49,157 bases of DNA from contig JABXHY010000006.1 of NCBI GenBank assembly GCA_013373375.1, forward strand, positions 1-49,157, given 5' to 3'. A model generated the notes under the pieces. The model was not told the DNA's origin. It made no database searches and saw only the letters and a list, made by a program, of their open reading frames with translations. Below, piece after piece: positions 38,192 through 47,829 of this stretch. The number at the start of each line of letters is the position of its first letter. Positions within the stretch are counted from its first letter, which is position 1. Position numbers and translations under genes: made by a program. Source of the DNA: Gammaproteobacteria bacterium. Its GTDB lineage: Bacteria; Pseudomonadota; Gammaproteobacteria; Enterobacterales; Kangiellaceae.

Positions 38192-38827
38192 ATGAGATTA
38201 ACTAGTCTTTTAACAGGATCAATTCTCGCTGGCACTTTGGCAATTTCTACTGCTGGCATCGCGGATGAAGAGAAAAATATTAGTGTTTTTGTCAAGAAGC
38301 ACGACGATAAAGAAGCCGTAGTTGACTTAAAAATAAACGGGGATGCATCGGTATTTAAGTTACCTACCTTATCGGACGGCGAGTCTCGAGTTGTCACGAC
38401 TGAAAGCGGCAAAAGTTTTACTGTGTCACTGAACGATGGTAATTATACTGTGGTGACTGACTCTGGTGAGGAGATAAACATTCCAAGGTATGATAACAAT
38501 GAACTTTCAGCGAAGGTCCTGTCGTTGCATAAAAACAAATTGCACGCTAACGACGATGTTATCACTATTTCAGGCGGTAACCTTTCCGAAGATCAAATGA
38601 CTGCTGTCAAAGCAGCTATTCTTTCTGCTGGTATCACGAAAGAAGTTAAATTTTCGAAAGGCCTTCAGGTTAAGTTTTTTAGTAAAGACGCTTTTTCTGA
38701 CGGGACAGTTCTTGATATTGAAAATGCATTACACCTTTCAACGGATGAGGAACATATTGTTCATGAGAAAGACGGTAAAGTTATCAAGAAGATTATTATC
38801 AAAACAGATGAAGAGACGAATAATTAA
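38192..38827 (+). CDS. Exported 211-residue protein, putative target of the sigma54 circuit
   Basis: I do not recognise this protein. A signal peptide (MRLTSLLTGSILAGTLAIST, cleavage after GIA) leads to a mature chain of about 188 residues, rich in Lys, Asp and Glu and with no cysteine. Regular beta-strand-like segments (AVVDLKINGDAS, KSFTVSLNDGNYTVVTDSG) and a C-terminal KKIIIKTDEETNN suggest a periplasmic beta protein. AAAAGGAAC before ATG 38192 is a good ribosome-binding site. It has its own promoter and terminator and follows directly on the kinase/regulator pair, like ZraP in the ZraSR system, but it does not resemble ZraP in sequence. Confidence 0.85.
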   Translation: MRLTSLLTGSILAGTLAISTAGIADEEKNISVFVKKHDDKEAVVDLKINGDASVFKLPTLSDGESRVVTTESGKSFTVSLNDGNYTVVTDSGEEINIPRYDNNELSAKVLSLHKNKLHANDDVITISGGNLSEDQMTAVKAAILSAGITKEVKFSKGLQVKFFSKDAFSDGTVLDIENALHLSTDEEHIVHEKDGKVIKKIIIKTDEETNN

Positions 38828-38861
38828 TCAAACGTCAGATTTAAATCCGTTTTAATTCAGC

Positions 38862-38889
38862 AAAAAGGGAGGCAATAACCTCCCTTTTT
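38862..38889 (+). terminator. Rho-independent terminator
   Basis: AAAAAGGGAGG (38862-38872), loop CAATAA, CCTCCCTTTTT (38879-38889): strong stem and U-tract, ending the secreted protein transcript. Confidence 0.93.
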
Positions 38890-39056
38890 TTCGTTATTCA
38901 AGATTGCAAGATGCTGAAATAAAGTTATTAATTCAAAGTTATAAAGCCGAGTACTAATATTTAGAAAATTATTTCGTACATTAAACCGCCAGTCTCTTAT
39001 GCCAGTACCGAATTCCACGCCAGCAGTCATGCGTTACTCAACGAATCAAAATTTCT

Positions 39057-39530
39057 TTAGCGGATCAAAAGTTCACCCTCTATAGGAATAAACTTTGTTG
39101 CTTCAGCAATTAATGAGGCTGCGGTCAATTTAGACACACCATAAACTTCAACCTGCTTCCCCTTTTTGCGCAACGATTCAGCGAGTAAATCAAAATCTCC
39201 ATCGCCAGAAGCTAAAACCACTGCGTCAGCTTGAGAACCATACTCAAGCGCATCGATGGTTATTCCAACATCCCAGTCCCCTTTTGCGGATCCATCAGAA
39301 CGTTGAATAAAGGGTTTGAGTTTGACTTCGAATCCAATAGCACGAAGTATATTTTGAAATTCTTTTTGCTTCTTATCGCCTCGGTCAATCGCATAAGCAA
39401 TCGCCTTGACAACTTGTCGGCCATTGGTCGCTTGTTTCCAGAATTCGTTGTAATCAAAGTGACGACGAAATATTTGTTTAGATGTGTAATAGATATTTTG
39501 CACATCAACTAAAACCACAACTTTTTTCAA
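39057..39530 (-). CDS. NYN-domain protein (LabA/DUF88 family)
   Basis: A 157-residue PIN-like NYN domain protein, probably a metal-dependent RNase or nucleotide-binding protein. Conserved acidic residues occur in the family order: VDVQN near the N-terminus, GDWDVGITIDA in the middle, and ASGDGDFD near the end. It consists of the domain alone, with no LOTUS or other partner domain. Starts at ATG 39530, with 74 bases to the purT stop on the right. Target RNA is unknown. Confidence 0.9.
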   Translation of the reverse strand: MKKVVVLVDVQNIYYTSKQIFRRHFDYNEFWKQATNGRQVVKAIAYAIDRGDKKQKEFQNILRAIGFEVKLKPFIQRSDGSAKGDWDVGITIDALEYGSQADAVVLASGDGDFDLLAESLRKKGKQVEVYGVSKLTAASLIAEATKFIPIEGELLIR

Positions 39531-39604
39531 TCAAATTACCTCTTTATCTTTTTGCAACTGAACTCTTTTTTATCGTGTTTTATATTTAGTACACTGCTTT
39601 AATA

Positions 39605-40795
39605 CTAAAACTCTACTTTCACAGCAGAAGAAACACGCTTAGCTTTTTCAATTGCTTTATCGATATCGGTATCGCGCGCAAGGGCAACGCCCATTCGACG
39701 CCTGCCATTAATTTCAGGTTTCCCGAATAGTCGAATTTGAGTATTGGGCTCTGATAAAGCTTCTCCCAAATTAGAGTACTGGGTACTGTTTGATTGGCCA
39801 GTTGGTAAAATAACACTCGACGCTGAAGGTCCGTGCTGAGCAATATTAGGAATTGGTAGTCCAAGAATTGCTCTTACATGAAGCGCAAACTGAGACAAGT
39901 CCTGTGAAATTAATGTCACCATTCCGGTATCGTGTGGACGCGGGGACACTTCACTGAAGTAAACTTTATCGCCTTTAATAAATAGCTCGACCCCAAATAT
40001 TCCTCTTCCGTTATCACCACAAAGTGCTTGGGTTACTTTTTCTGCGATATCTTTTGATGCTTCGAGAGCTGAGGAACTCATCGCACAAGGCTGCCAACTT
40101 TGTCGATAATCGCCATCTTCTTGATGATGACCAATGGGTTCACAAAAACTGGTTCCATTAACATGTTGAATGGTTAAAAGTGTAATCTCATAATCAAAAT
40201 CGACAAAACCCTCAATAATGACTTTTCCTTTTCCTGCTCGGCCGCCCTCTTGTGCATACTGCCAAGCTGAGTCAATATCACTTTCGCTTTTAATAACGCT
40301 CTGACCTTTTCCAGAAGAGCTCATAATGGGCTTTACAACACAGGGCAAACCAATAGAGTTAACCGCATTGATAAACTCATCTTTATCACTGGCAAATGCA
40401 TAGGGTGATGTTGGTATATTGAGTTCTTCAGCTGCAAGCGTTCGAATGCCTTCACGATTCATCGTTAACTGAGTTGCTCTCGCGGTAGGTATAACATTCA
40501 CACCTTCGTTCTCGAGTTCAGCTAATGTATCCGTTGCTATTGCTTCAATTTCCGGGATCACATAGTCAGGACGCTCTTGCTCAATAATCGACCGTAACGC
40601 GTTTCCGTCCAGCATATCTATCACATGACTGCGGTCGGCGACTTGCATCGCGGGTGCGTTTGAATAACGATCGACGGCGATAACTTCGACGCCCAATCGT
40701 TGTAATTCGATCACAACTTCTTTCCCTAGCTCACCGGCACCACACAGTAACGCTTTAGTTGCTGTGCTAGAAAAAGGTGTTCCAATACTCGCCAT
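39605..40795 (-). CDS. purT: Formate-dependent phosphoribosylglycinamide formyltransferase PurT
   Basis: An ATP-grasp enzyme that formylates GAR with formate and ATP in purine synthesis. At 396 residues it is of usual length (E. coli 392). The preATP-grasp start ([17 protein letters not shown]), the ATP-grasp core ([17 protein letters not shown]), the acidic metal sites ([29 protein letters not shown]) and the C-terminal [16 protein letters not shown] are all present. GGAG lies six bases before ATG 40795. Downstream NYN gene is in the same direction. Confidence 0.97.
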   Translation of the reverse strand: MASIGTPFSSTATKALLCGAGELGKEVVIELQRLGVEVIAVDRYSNAPAMQVADRSHVIDMLDGNALRSIIEQERPDYVIPEIEAIATDTLAELENEGVNVIPTARATQLTMNREGIRTLAAEELNIPTSPYAFASDKDEFINAVNSIGLPCVVKPIMSSSGKGQSVIKSESDIDSAWQYAQEGGRAGKGKVIIEGFVDFDYEITLLTIQHVNGTSFCEPIGHHQEDGDYRQSWQPCAMSSSALEASKDIAEKVTQALCGDNGRGIFGVELFIKGDKVYFSEVSPRPHDTGMVTLISQDLSQFALHVRAILGLPIPNIAQHGPSASSVILPTGQSNSTQYSNLGEALSEPNTQIRLFGKPEINGRRRMGVALARDTDIDKAIEKAKRVSSAVKVEF

Positions 40796-41034
40796 GAGAT
40801 TCTCCAGAATTGATTTAACTCAGCCTAATGTCGGACTAATTGCATTTATTATTAATGAAATTAAAGCACTACATACAGGCGGTAGAATATTATTTGCCGA
40901 GCATTATGAAACCTGAGAGTAGTTGGTGCAACCTTCAATTCTGACTACCATTATTATTGGGCGTGTCTGGTTGACCCTTCCTGTTCGGTAACCCATTAAA
41001 CTGAGATGACGTTAGACGATCTTCAATAACCTGC

Positions 41035-42768
41035 TTAAGATTTTACCAATTCAAAACCGTACTGATCGCATTGAATATCAGACCAGGTATAAAGCTTAAC
41101 CATCCAGGTTGCGTCCAGATTGGGGCCACCAAGTGTTAAATCCAATTCAGAAACTGTACCGGGTAGATCAGATTCAAAGTCAAAATAATGCTGATTTTGA
41201 TAAAGATTAAAGGATTGTGTTGCGGTATGGGCGTTTACGTAAATGCGATCGCCTGTTGGGGCAAACGATTGTACAAATGCGTAGACTTTTTTAGCTTTCG
41301 GAATCGGTATTCGCCAGTTATCCTTACGACGAATCCTCGGCGTAACTTCATCAAAATCGAGCCAGGAGCCTTTAAATTCTTTATAACATGAAAATGGAAG
41401 TGCTGTTTTTTGTTGTATCTGTTTTATTTTATATTCCGGTAGTGATGGCACTGAGTTTAACCACTTATTCCAGATGTTTCTTTCACTATTTAAAAAGTCA
41501 GACTGAAACGCTTCACCTGAGGTAAGTTGCCGAATTAATCTTACATGTTGTCCATAAGATTTCCACGCGTCGACTAATACACCGCGATTATTCGAGTTAT
41601 TTTTGCTATCACCCAATGCTTGGCTACTAACAAGCTTTTTATCACTCGCAAAATGAATGCCGACAACCTTACCCGACATCGAAAGTACCGGGCTTCCACT
41701 ATTACCCCCTCGCGTTTCGATGTTATAAGACAAAATCGGATTGCTCTCGATATCGCCTTCAGTCACAAATACATTTCGAAGGCGATCAAAAGTTCCCACT
41801 TTTGTTTCTGGTACAGGTCTCAATATATCCCAACTGGTTTCGCCGGAATTTAATGGATATCCTTTTATCATTAATTCATCACTGAGAGTTAACTGCAGAA
41901 CAAAATTATCGCTGGCTAACTCTAATGCAGGAAGATCGAGTGGCTTTTCAAGCTTCAATATAGCGATATCGTACACGTTAAGTTTTAAGGTTTGCTCAGT
42001 AAGATATCGAACCGTATGTTCATTCAAATAAGCCTGCCATAAATCGGCACCTGGATGATAAACTACCGAACTAATCGCAACCCTCTCGCCTTCTTGATTA
42101 TTCTTAGACCTAAGCCTGATAAAAGCCGAGGTCTCAACACCTTGCTTTTGCCAGTTTAAATTTTCCGCGATAAGTTCTGCGACATGACGATTTGTAACAA
42201 CCATATTTGGAGCCGCAAGCCATGCGGTTCCAGCATGGGAAGTTTTATTATTTATTTGTGTTTGAACCGTAAATATACTGGATTCAATTGTTGTTATGTC
42301 GGACGCCGATAATGTGTCTGAAGTTAACCACCATTGCCATACAGAAAAAACGACTAGCGCAATAACAGCAACCGATAACAATAGCTTTTTAAATAGCTGC
42401 GTTTCGCGTTTTTCCGGTGTAGCGTAATAAACCGTCTCTCCATTTCCATCAAAAACATACTCAATGTGAAATTTCGCGTCTGGATTACTGGGTAAAACTG
42501 ATAGAGTGCATTTCTTTGGTAGTATGTCACCATCATAAGCAGGTTTATTATCGATCCAAACTCGATTACGATCATTCATCTCTAAGGAAAAGCAGCCAGC
42601 ACTTGCGACCAGTTCGCAGTGTTCTCGACCAACGCCTTCGGTGCGCCAATTTTCGGGTAAAGGAATATCTGCCCAACCAGTATCTCGACCAATTTTTATT
42701 CTTGGATGCTCCTGATCCTTAAATGACCACTGCTGTCCAGAAGAGTTGGTGATGATGATATCGGGCAT
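41035..42768 (-). CDS. Membrane-spanning FHA-domain serine protease (S1/trypsin-like)
   Basis: A 577-residue protein with an unusual layout: an N-terminal FHA-like domain (about 20-90; GRD, REH, NDRNRVWIDN), one transmembrane helix (about 127-147), and a trypsin/HtrA-like protease domain with His195 (TNRHVAE), Asp267 (YDIAILKL) and Ser357 (GGNSGSP). A C-terminal domain (about 430-577) of unknown type, with beta-rich sequence, follows. The predicted topology puts FHA inside and the protease outside. The FHA site has G47 where Ser is common, so phosphothreonine binding is uncertain. It stands alone 72 bases from the next gene, which ends at its own terminator. Confidence 0.85.
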   Translation of the reverse strand: MPDIIITNSSGQQWSFKDQEHPRIKIGRDTGWADIPLPENWRTEGVGREHCELVASAGCFSLEMNDRNRVWIDNKPAYDGDILPKKCTLSVLPSNPDAKFHIEYVFDGNGETVYYATPEKRETQLFKKLLLSVAVIALVVFSVWQWWLTSDTLSASDITTIESSIFTVQTQINNKTSHAGTAWLAAPNMVVTNRHVAELIAENLNWQKQGVETSAFIRLRSKNNQEGERVAISSVVYHPGADLWQAYLNEHTVRYLTEQTLKLNVYDIAILKLEKPLDLPALELASDNFVLQLTLSDELMIKGYPLNSGETSWDILRPVPETKVGTFDRLRNVFVTEGDIESNPILSYNIETRGGNSGSPVLSMSGKVVGIHFASDKKLVSSQALGDSKNNSNNRGVLVDAWKSYGQHVRLIRQLTSGEAFQSDFLNSERNIWNKWLNSVPSLPEYKIKQIQQKTALPFSCYKEFKGSWLDFDEVTPRIRRKDNWRIPIPKAKKVYAFVQSFAPTGDRIYVNAHTATQSFNLYQNQHYFDFESDLPGTVSELDLTLGGPNLDATWMVKLYTWSDIQCDQYGFELVKS

Positions 42769-42790
42769 GATTAATAATTTTAATGATTCA

Positions 42791-42826
42791 TAAAAAGAAA
42801 AACCGACGATAGTGAGTCGTCGGTTT
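42791..42826 (-). terminator. Rho-independent terminator of the small secreted protein
   Basis: On the minus strand AAACCGACGA-loop-TCGTCGGTTT (42826-42800) is followed by TTTCTTTTT. A perfect 10-bp stem, 15 bases past the stop codon. Confidence 0.88.
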
Positions 42827-42840
42827 GTTAGGAATGTAAC

Positions 42841-43314
42841 TTAGCAGTAATGCCAAACATAACGATAATGATAATTACCGTATGCGTCGTACCACCAGAT
42901 ATAGTGATAATGGTTATAGCCTAAACATCCTTCTGCGTTAGTTTTTTGTTTAGTTGATTCTGCTAAGCTCTGTGCTTGCTTACCCATTTCAGACTGGCCA
43001 GCAATTTTAGCCGCTTTAGTGTAAAGGTCACTTGCAGTCCACACATCAGCATCCGTCACTTTACCTTTCTCAGCATCCTTAACTGTTTTCTTTAATATGG
43101 TAACTGGTGCAATATCGTCGATTAACTTACCGGCTGCCATATAAAGTACTGGATCCATCGTCGCTTCAGCTTTGTTAATTAAGTGCGCTACCAACTTGGA
43201 ATGTTCCACTTTATCGTGTGGTACGCTTGGTTCTTTCTCTTTTTCATCTGCAGCTACCTGCATCGCACAAATTGTTGCAACAAAACCAATTATTGTTGTT
43301 TTCAGTTTATTCAT
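42841..43314 (-). CDS. Small exported protein with aromatic His/Tyr/Trp C-terminus
   Basis: I do not recognise this protein. It has 157 residues: a signal peptide (about 1-22, cleavage after VAA), an acidic Lys/Glu linker, a helical middle (VAHLINKAEATMDPVLYMAAGKLIDD), and a short aromatic C-terminal segment (HYHYIWWYD, then YHYRYVWHYC) with Cys at residue 129 (GCLGYN) and at the very end. These two Cys could form a disulfide around the aromatic patch. GGA upstream of ATG 43314 is a good ribosome-binding site. It is monocistronic with its own terminator. Confidence 0.82.
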   Translation of the reverse strand: MNKLKTTIIGFVATICAMQVAADEKEKEPSVPHDKVEHSKLVAHLINKAEATMDPVLYMAAGKLIDDIAPVTILKKTVKDAEKGKVTDADVWTASDLYTKAAKIAGQSEMGKQAQSLAESTKQKTNAEGCLGYNHYHYIWWYDAYGNYHYRYVWHYC

Positions 43315-43504
43315 AGTTAACGTCCTTCTCTGTCATGGCGTAAAAATAACATAGCAGAATCAAGGGTCTTGTCAATTCTACCCCAGCTAAAATTAAGCAA
43401 GGGTATTACTAACGACACCAAGTATAAAAAAGGGTTTTGATGTTTCGAACATTAAGAATAAATATTAATCAGTTTTGTTTTTGGGTCCAGCTCCTTGCTC
43501 TGGA

Positions 43505-44629
43505 TTAGAACGTATTGATCAGCCATGCGATTAGGAGCACTTGCGGAACCGTTATCAATGGAATGAAAAGAGCTATCTTCCAAGACTTAGTGGTGTCTTT
43601 CACTACCATAATTTCGGTATAGTCAGTCGCAACACCTGTCATTAAGAACGCGAAGCTATTACCGGGTGCTTGAGCTCTATTTAAAAGGTCAGCGGCAATA
43701 GGAGTTGAACCTTCTGAGCATACCTCTAATATCGTGGCAAACACGACAGTTAGACCAAGCCCGATTAAATCTGGACCAAAGTAGTTCGAAAAATTCTCTG
43801 GCGACACCACAAAACGAATAATACTCGCCAGTAATACCCCAAAAAGTACCCAACGCATTACCATTCTCGACTCTTTAATTCCATCGATGGCCATTTCTTT
43901 GACAAATGAATAAGAAAAGCTGGCCTTGCCCCACTGTTTCTTAGCCTCCTTCCAAAATCGAAAACCGTCCGGTAAATCAAATTTATTTGGATTGTCCGGT
44001 AATCGTTTGCTGTTCACCAGCCAATCGAAAATTAATCCACTTATTATTGCAATTAACAACGAAAGACCTATGAAGGCTAACGTCCATTTAAAACCAATAA
44101 GCGCAATTAACACGAGGGTAAGTGAAAATGAATTCCAAGGACTGGCGACTAAAAAAGCAATCACCTGTCCTAGTGAAGCACCGCGTTGATAAAGTTTTGC
44201 TCCAACCATTAAAATGCCATGACTGCATAGGTCAAGCAAAACTCCTGCGATGGTTGCTCTAACAATTCCTCCCTTTCCAGCGTTACTGCCCAGAGCCGAC
44301 ATAACGAACTCTCGAGGAATTTTTCCTAATATCGACAGCGCAATTATCCCAATTAACAACCCCCACCACATGGTATTGATTAACTCATAAACTGGCTGAG
44401 TTAATTTCAAAAACCATGGGGGAAGAAAATTGGCATCGTTGAACAATACATAAGTGGTATAAAAAAATATGACGAGTGCTAACGAAAACCACAACAGATA
44501 ATCAGGCTTATTCTTATTGCTGTGACACGAATTCCCGTGTCTGGATTCAGATTCGTTTTTTGGAGAAGAATTAGATTTTGTATCAGAAGAGTTAGATTTT
44601 GTATCAGAAGAATTCGCCTGAGAACTCAT
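43505..44629 (-). CDS. Putative permease, ArsP_1/DUF318-like
   Basis: A 374-residue membrane protein with about eight to nine hydrophobic helices after a hydrophilic 40-residue Ser/Asn/Lys N-terminus. Two conserved regions, LLDLCSHGILMVGAKLY and ILEVCSEGSTPIAADLL, fall symmetrically in the two halves, as in PF03773-like permeases. Members of that group export arsenic organics or metals, but the Cys-Gly metal motif differs here, so substrate is open. The N-terminus contains SSDTKSN twice, encoded by a 21-base tandem repeat (44571-44611), and a RHGNSCHSN patch that might bind metal. The start ATG is at 44629. Confidence 0.8.
   Translation of the reverse strand: MSSQANSSDTKSNSSDTKSNSSPKNESESRHGNSCHSNKNKPDYLLWFSLALVIFFYTTYVLFNDANFLPPWFLKLTQPVYELINTMWWGLLIGIIALSILGKIPREFVMSALGSNAGKGGIVRATIAGVLLDLCSHGILMVGAKLYQRGASLGQVIAFLVASPWNSFSLTLVLIALIGFKWTLAFIGLSLLIAIISGLIFDWLVNSKRLPDNPNKFDLPDGFRFWKEAKKQWGKASFSYSFVKEMAIDGIKESRMVMRWVLFGVLLASIIRFVVSPENFSNYFGPDLIGLGLTVVFATILEVCSEGSTPIAADLLNRAQAPGNSFAFLMTGVATDYTEIMVVKDTTKSWKIALFIPLITVPQVLLIAWLINTF
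44571..44611. repeat. 21-bp tandem repeat inside permease N-terminus
   Basis: TTAGATTTTGTATCAGAAGA occurs at 44571-44590 and 44592-44611, with one base between, a 21-base period in frame (SSDTKSN twice). It is a likely site of copy-number change without frameshift. Confidence 0.85.
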
Positions 44630-44699
44630 GATGCCAACTCCTATAGAATAGAATTAAAATGTCGTGAGTTTTGATTGCGTTTAATTTAACACCAATAAC

Positions 44700-45713
44700 T
44701 TAACTGAAACTCTGATGTAGCGATCGATTATTGGTTTTCATTCGAGAAGCACAATCATTTAAAGCCGATTTAAAAAAACCTTTTAAATGTTTTTTCAAAT
44801 ACTTGCTTACCTGTTTGTATTTTATATTCTGATAAAAACAAAACACAGCTAATGCATAAGTCACTTCATTTTCACTCAGAAAAACATTTCGTGCTGGCGC
44901 TTGTCCCCCGCCACATCCTCCGCATCCGCCACTTCTTTGAACGACAGCGCTGTTAGCAAACATAATTCCAAATCCCATAAACACGCCCATTAATTCGGCG
45001 GTCATGGGTAAGTAATCTTTGCCTCCCGGAGGTGCTGTCTGACTCTGTCCGATTAACACCGAGCTCAAGTTTTGAGCAAAGTGAGCGACTAAAGCTTCTG
45101 GGAAAACCAATTGCTGTCGATGATAAATAAACTGGAGCGCCCTGGCATGGTCTTGATTTTGGATCATTTGATTTAGGGTAAGTTGATTTGGGGGCAATTG
45201 ATTAGGAGTCAGAGTCGAGGTCATCGACAGATTGAGCTCATAGCCATCCGTTGACTTTTTATTTTCGGATAATCCGTCTTTTACTTGGGAGAATGACTTT
45301 GGGGTTTTAGATTGCTGATCATTCGATTGTTGTTTATTTAACTGATTACTATCTGAGAGTCCCGCTTTGACATTTTTTCCACGCAATACCGATGGAACAA
45401 CAAAATCGCTCGAATAATGTATTGAACTTTTAAGCGGTTGATTAGAGCCACTTGTTACTGTTGGCCAGTGTGCCATGCTGGCAAACTCTTTAACTCGTTC
45501 AAGGATTAAATTTGCTTTCTCATCGCTGTTACTGCCGGCGCCTGGGAAATGTTCATTATCAGGTAACACCAATACAGTGTCTTCGAAAAATACCGAGCTA
45601 TCAAACTCACTGATTGCCCATTCAAAGGTCGCGAAAATCCATTGAATGCTATCTTCATCAAGTAACTGTTTGTTTCTACTGAATATATTGTTTCTACTGA
45701 ATATACTGAGCAT
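44700..45713 (-). CDS. Unrecognised protein with Cys/Gly cluster and NQL repeats
   Basis: I do not recognise this 337-residue protein. The first 100 residues are ordered (LLDEDSIQWIFATFEWA, TVLVLPDNEHFPGAGSN). Residues about 115-190 are low complexity, with Gln/Asn repeats (PNQLPPNQLTLNQM) and Ser/Lys. The C-terminal part has LMGVFMGFGIMFANSAVVQ, then SGGCGGCGGG, three Gly-Cys units that look like a metal or thiol cluster, and a helical tail rich in Lys. The start is ATG 45713, preceded by a 2-fold 18-base repeat coding for FSRNNIFSRN. A related family in other gammaproteobacteria seems likely but I cannot name one. Same strand as its neighbours; the gap to the amidohydrolase is 113 bases. 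Confidence 0.7.
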   Translation of the reverse strand: MLSIFSRNNIFSRNKQLLDEDSIQWIFATFEWAISEFDSSVFFEDTVLVLPDNEHFPGAGSNSDEKANLILERVKEFASMAHWPTVTSGSNQPLKSSIHYSSDFVVPSVLRGKNVKAGLSDSNQLNKQQSNDQQSKTPKSFSQVKDGLSENKKSTDGYELNLSMTSTLTPNQLPPNQLTLNQMIQNQDHARALQFIYHRQQLVFPEALVAHFAQNLSSVLIGQSQTAPPGGKDYLPMTAELMGVFMGFGIMFANSAVVQRSGGCGGCGGGQAPARNVFLSENEVTYALAVFCFYQNIKYKQVSKYLKKHLKGFFKSALNDCASRMKTNNRSLHQSFS

Positions 45714-45826
45714 AAAATATAGGCTTTTGTTTTAAGAGTTCGGGCTTCTTTATTAAGAGACGATTCGATTTAGTATCATCTTAATCCCATGAGTTCTATT
45801 TCTCAAATGCTGCGGTATCCGTATTG

Positions 45827-47584
45827 TTAGTTTTTAAATACGGTAACACCTTCTTTAATTGTCTCAACGACTTCAATTTTGTCCAGAATTTGCTTTTTAG
45901 TCTCGGTAGGATCTCTTGAGAGAATAACAAAGTCTGCCAGCTTACCCACTTCAAGTGTGCCTTTCGATTTCTCTTCGAATATTTGCCATGCGGGCCATAT
46001 GGTCATCGCTTTGAGTGCAGTTAAAACGTCAACCCGCTGCTTAGTGCCAACAACTTTGCCGGATCCTCTTGCAGTTCGATTGACTGTCGCATGAAGTACT
46101 CTCATCGAATCTGGTAGCGCAACCGGCGCATCGTGATGCGTCGAAAACATCATACCCCTACTTCGCACCCAGCCAGTCGGTGATATATTTTCTGCTAGCT
46201 TTGGACCAACCGTATGTTCGGTATGCCAATCCCCCCAATAAAACGTATGCATTGGAAACAGTGATGGGAAAATATTGAGTCGATGAAAAGCTTCAACGTG
46301 ATCTTCTCGAAGGAATTGCCCATGAATCAGCACGGGACGCGTGGAACCTTGTCGATCATGTTTTAGTTCAGCTAACGTTGTTGCAGCAATAAGTAAGTCC
46401 GATGCAGCTTCACCATTGGCGTGAGTTATGATTTGAATATTATTCTCATACGCCCAATCGATTGCGCCATAAACCTGATCAACCGACGTTGCCGGATATC
46501 CTCGGTATCCTTCTGGATAATTCCCTACTGGATCATAATACGGTTGGTCGCGCCAAGCAGTGAAACCTTGTGGTGATCCATCAATGGTAAGTTTTGCGCC
46601 CGCTACCCTTAATCTGTTTTTATAGGTCGCACTCACATTATTTTTTATAAAGTCACGATCCACTAAAACATCAGGATAAGTAATCACATCAATATTTAAA
46701 TCACCTTTGTTTGCCACAGCTTTCATTTGAGCAACGGTTCCGGGCATCGACCTCGCTTCTTGTGCCGTTGTGTAACCATAACGTGCCCACATTTTTGTCC
46801 CTTCAGTTATAAACACTTCGCCACTTTTTTCGCCGAGTCGACTCATTAACTTCCCTAAAGCGGCAAAACCCGCGGTCTCTTCCAGAACACCATCGGGTAT
46901 GTCTGAGTTTGCTTTACGGCGAATAACACCGCCTGCAGGATTAGGCGTACTTGCGGTGTAATTAATGGCTTTTAACGCAGCCGAGTTCACTGCAAATAAA
47001 TGTCCGGATTGATGAACCAGCAGAATAGGAATATCTTTAGACACAAGATCGAGATCGTCTCGTGTCGGATGTCGCTTTTCTTTTAACGTAGAATTATCGT
47101 AACCAAAGCCGATGATCAGCTGCGTCTCGTTAACTTTTTGCTGATTGCGCGCTATCCATTCTTTCAAAATAGACCGCAAAGACTTTATATCCGTTACGTC
47201 ACCATCTGGCGGCGCTAACATATTGGCAGAGATCGCTTGCAAACCGCCCATCATGACATGTCCGTGAGGATCAACAAATCCCGGCAGAAGTGTTTTACCG
47301 TTCAAATCAATAACTTCCGTTTTTACTCCTTTTAATTGCAATACTGAGTCCTTTTTGCCGACAGCGATAATTTTCCCTTCTTTACTCGCTATCGCCTGGG
47401 CTCTTATGTTGTCGTCATCCATGGTTAAAATTGTGCCGTTAACCCAGATGCGATCCGCAACCTCTGATGCTAGCACCACCTTTGTACTTATTATGCACGC
47501 AACCAATAGCGCTACTACACCCAAAATGGAAGTACGCGCTTTATCAATGACCGGTAAAAGGAATGCTTTTAAAGCAATAGACAT
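45827..47584 (-). CDS. Exported amidohydrolase-family protein (YtcJ-like)
   Basis: A metal-dependent hydrolase of 585 residues with an N-terminal signal or anchor (about 20-40, ending KVVLASE). The amidohydrolase start (IWVNGTILTMDDDNIRAQ) leads to the first metal motif DPHGHVMMGG. The conserved HxH variant is thus HGH. Other metal and catalytic regions include QIITHANGEAA and STHHDAPV, and the C-terminus has LEVGKLADFVILSRDP, typical of YtcJ/imidazolonepropionase-like amidohydrolases. Natural substrate is unknown; exported members are common in proteolytic marine bacteria. GAGGA lies upstream of ATG 47584. It is monocistronic and divergent from dbpA. Confidence 0.9.
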   Translation of the reverse strand: MSIALKAFLLPVIDKARTSILGVVALLVACIISTKVVLASEVADRIWVNGTILTMDDDNIRAQAIASKEGKIIAVGKKDSVLQLKGVKTEVIDLNGKTLLPGFVDPHGHVMMGGLQAISANMLAPPDGDVTDIKSLRSILKEWIARNQQKVNETQLIIGFGYDNSTLKEKRHPTRDDLDLVSKDIPILLVHQSGHLFAVNSAALKAINYTASTPNPAGGVIRRKANSDIPDGVLEETAGFAALGKLMSRLGEKSGEVFITEGTKMWARYGYTTAQEARSMPGTVAQMKAVANKGDLNIDVITYPDVLVDRDFIKNNVSATYKNRLRVAGAKLTIDGSPQGFTAWRDQPYYDPVGNYPEGYRGYPATSVDQVYGAIDWAYENNIQIITHANGEAASDLLIAATTLAELKHDRQGSTRPVLIHGQFLREDHVEAFHRLNIFPSLFPMHTFYWGDWHTEHTVGPKLAENISPTGWVRSRGMMFSTHHDAPVALPDSMRVLHATVNRTARGSGKVVGTKQRVDVLTALKAMTIWPAWQIFEEKSKGTLEVGKLADFVILSRDPTETKKQILDKIEVVETIKEGVTVFKN

Positions 47585-47829
47585 CAGTTAAATCCTCAGT
47601 ATTTGTAGACAAGCAAATCGATTGAGACTTTAACAACATGAGTTCGAGAGAATTATTTATAACTCATATAAAGGCTGATTGGGGTATTAATTTATATCAA
47701 TATCAAACCATAAGGGTATAATCCATGTCCATAACATTAGCCTCTATTTTTGCTCTAATTAAGTGCCTTTTTGACTCAAATCACAGTGCTTTAATCTAGA
47801 ACTCAACATACAATGCAAAAGAAACTACA

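Noticed and set aside
45671-45704. Insertion-sequence target duplication
   Set aside because: The 18-base repeat is tandem and in frame within a coding start; there is no element between copies.
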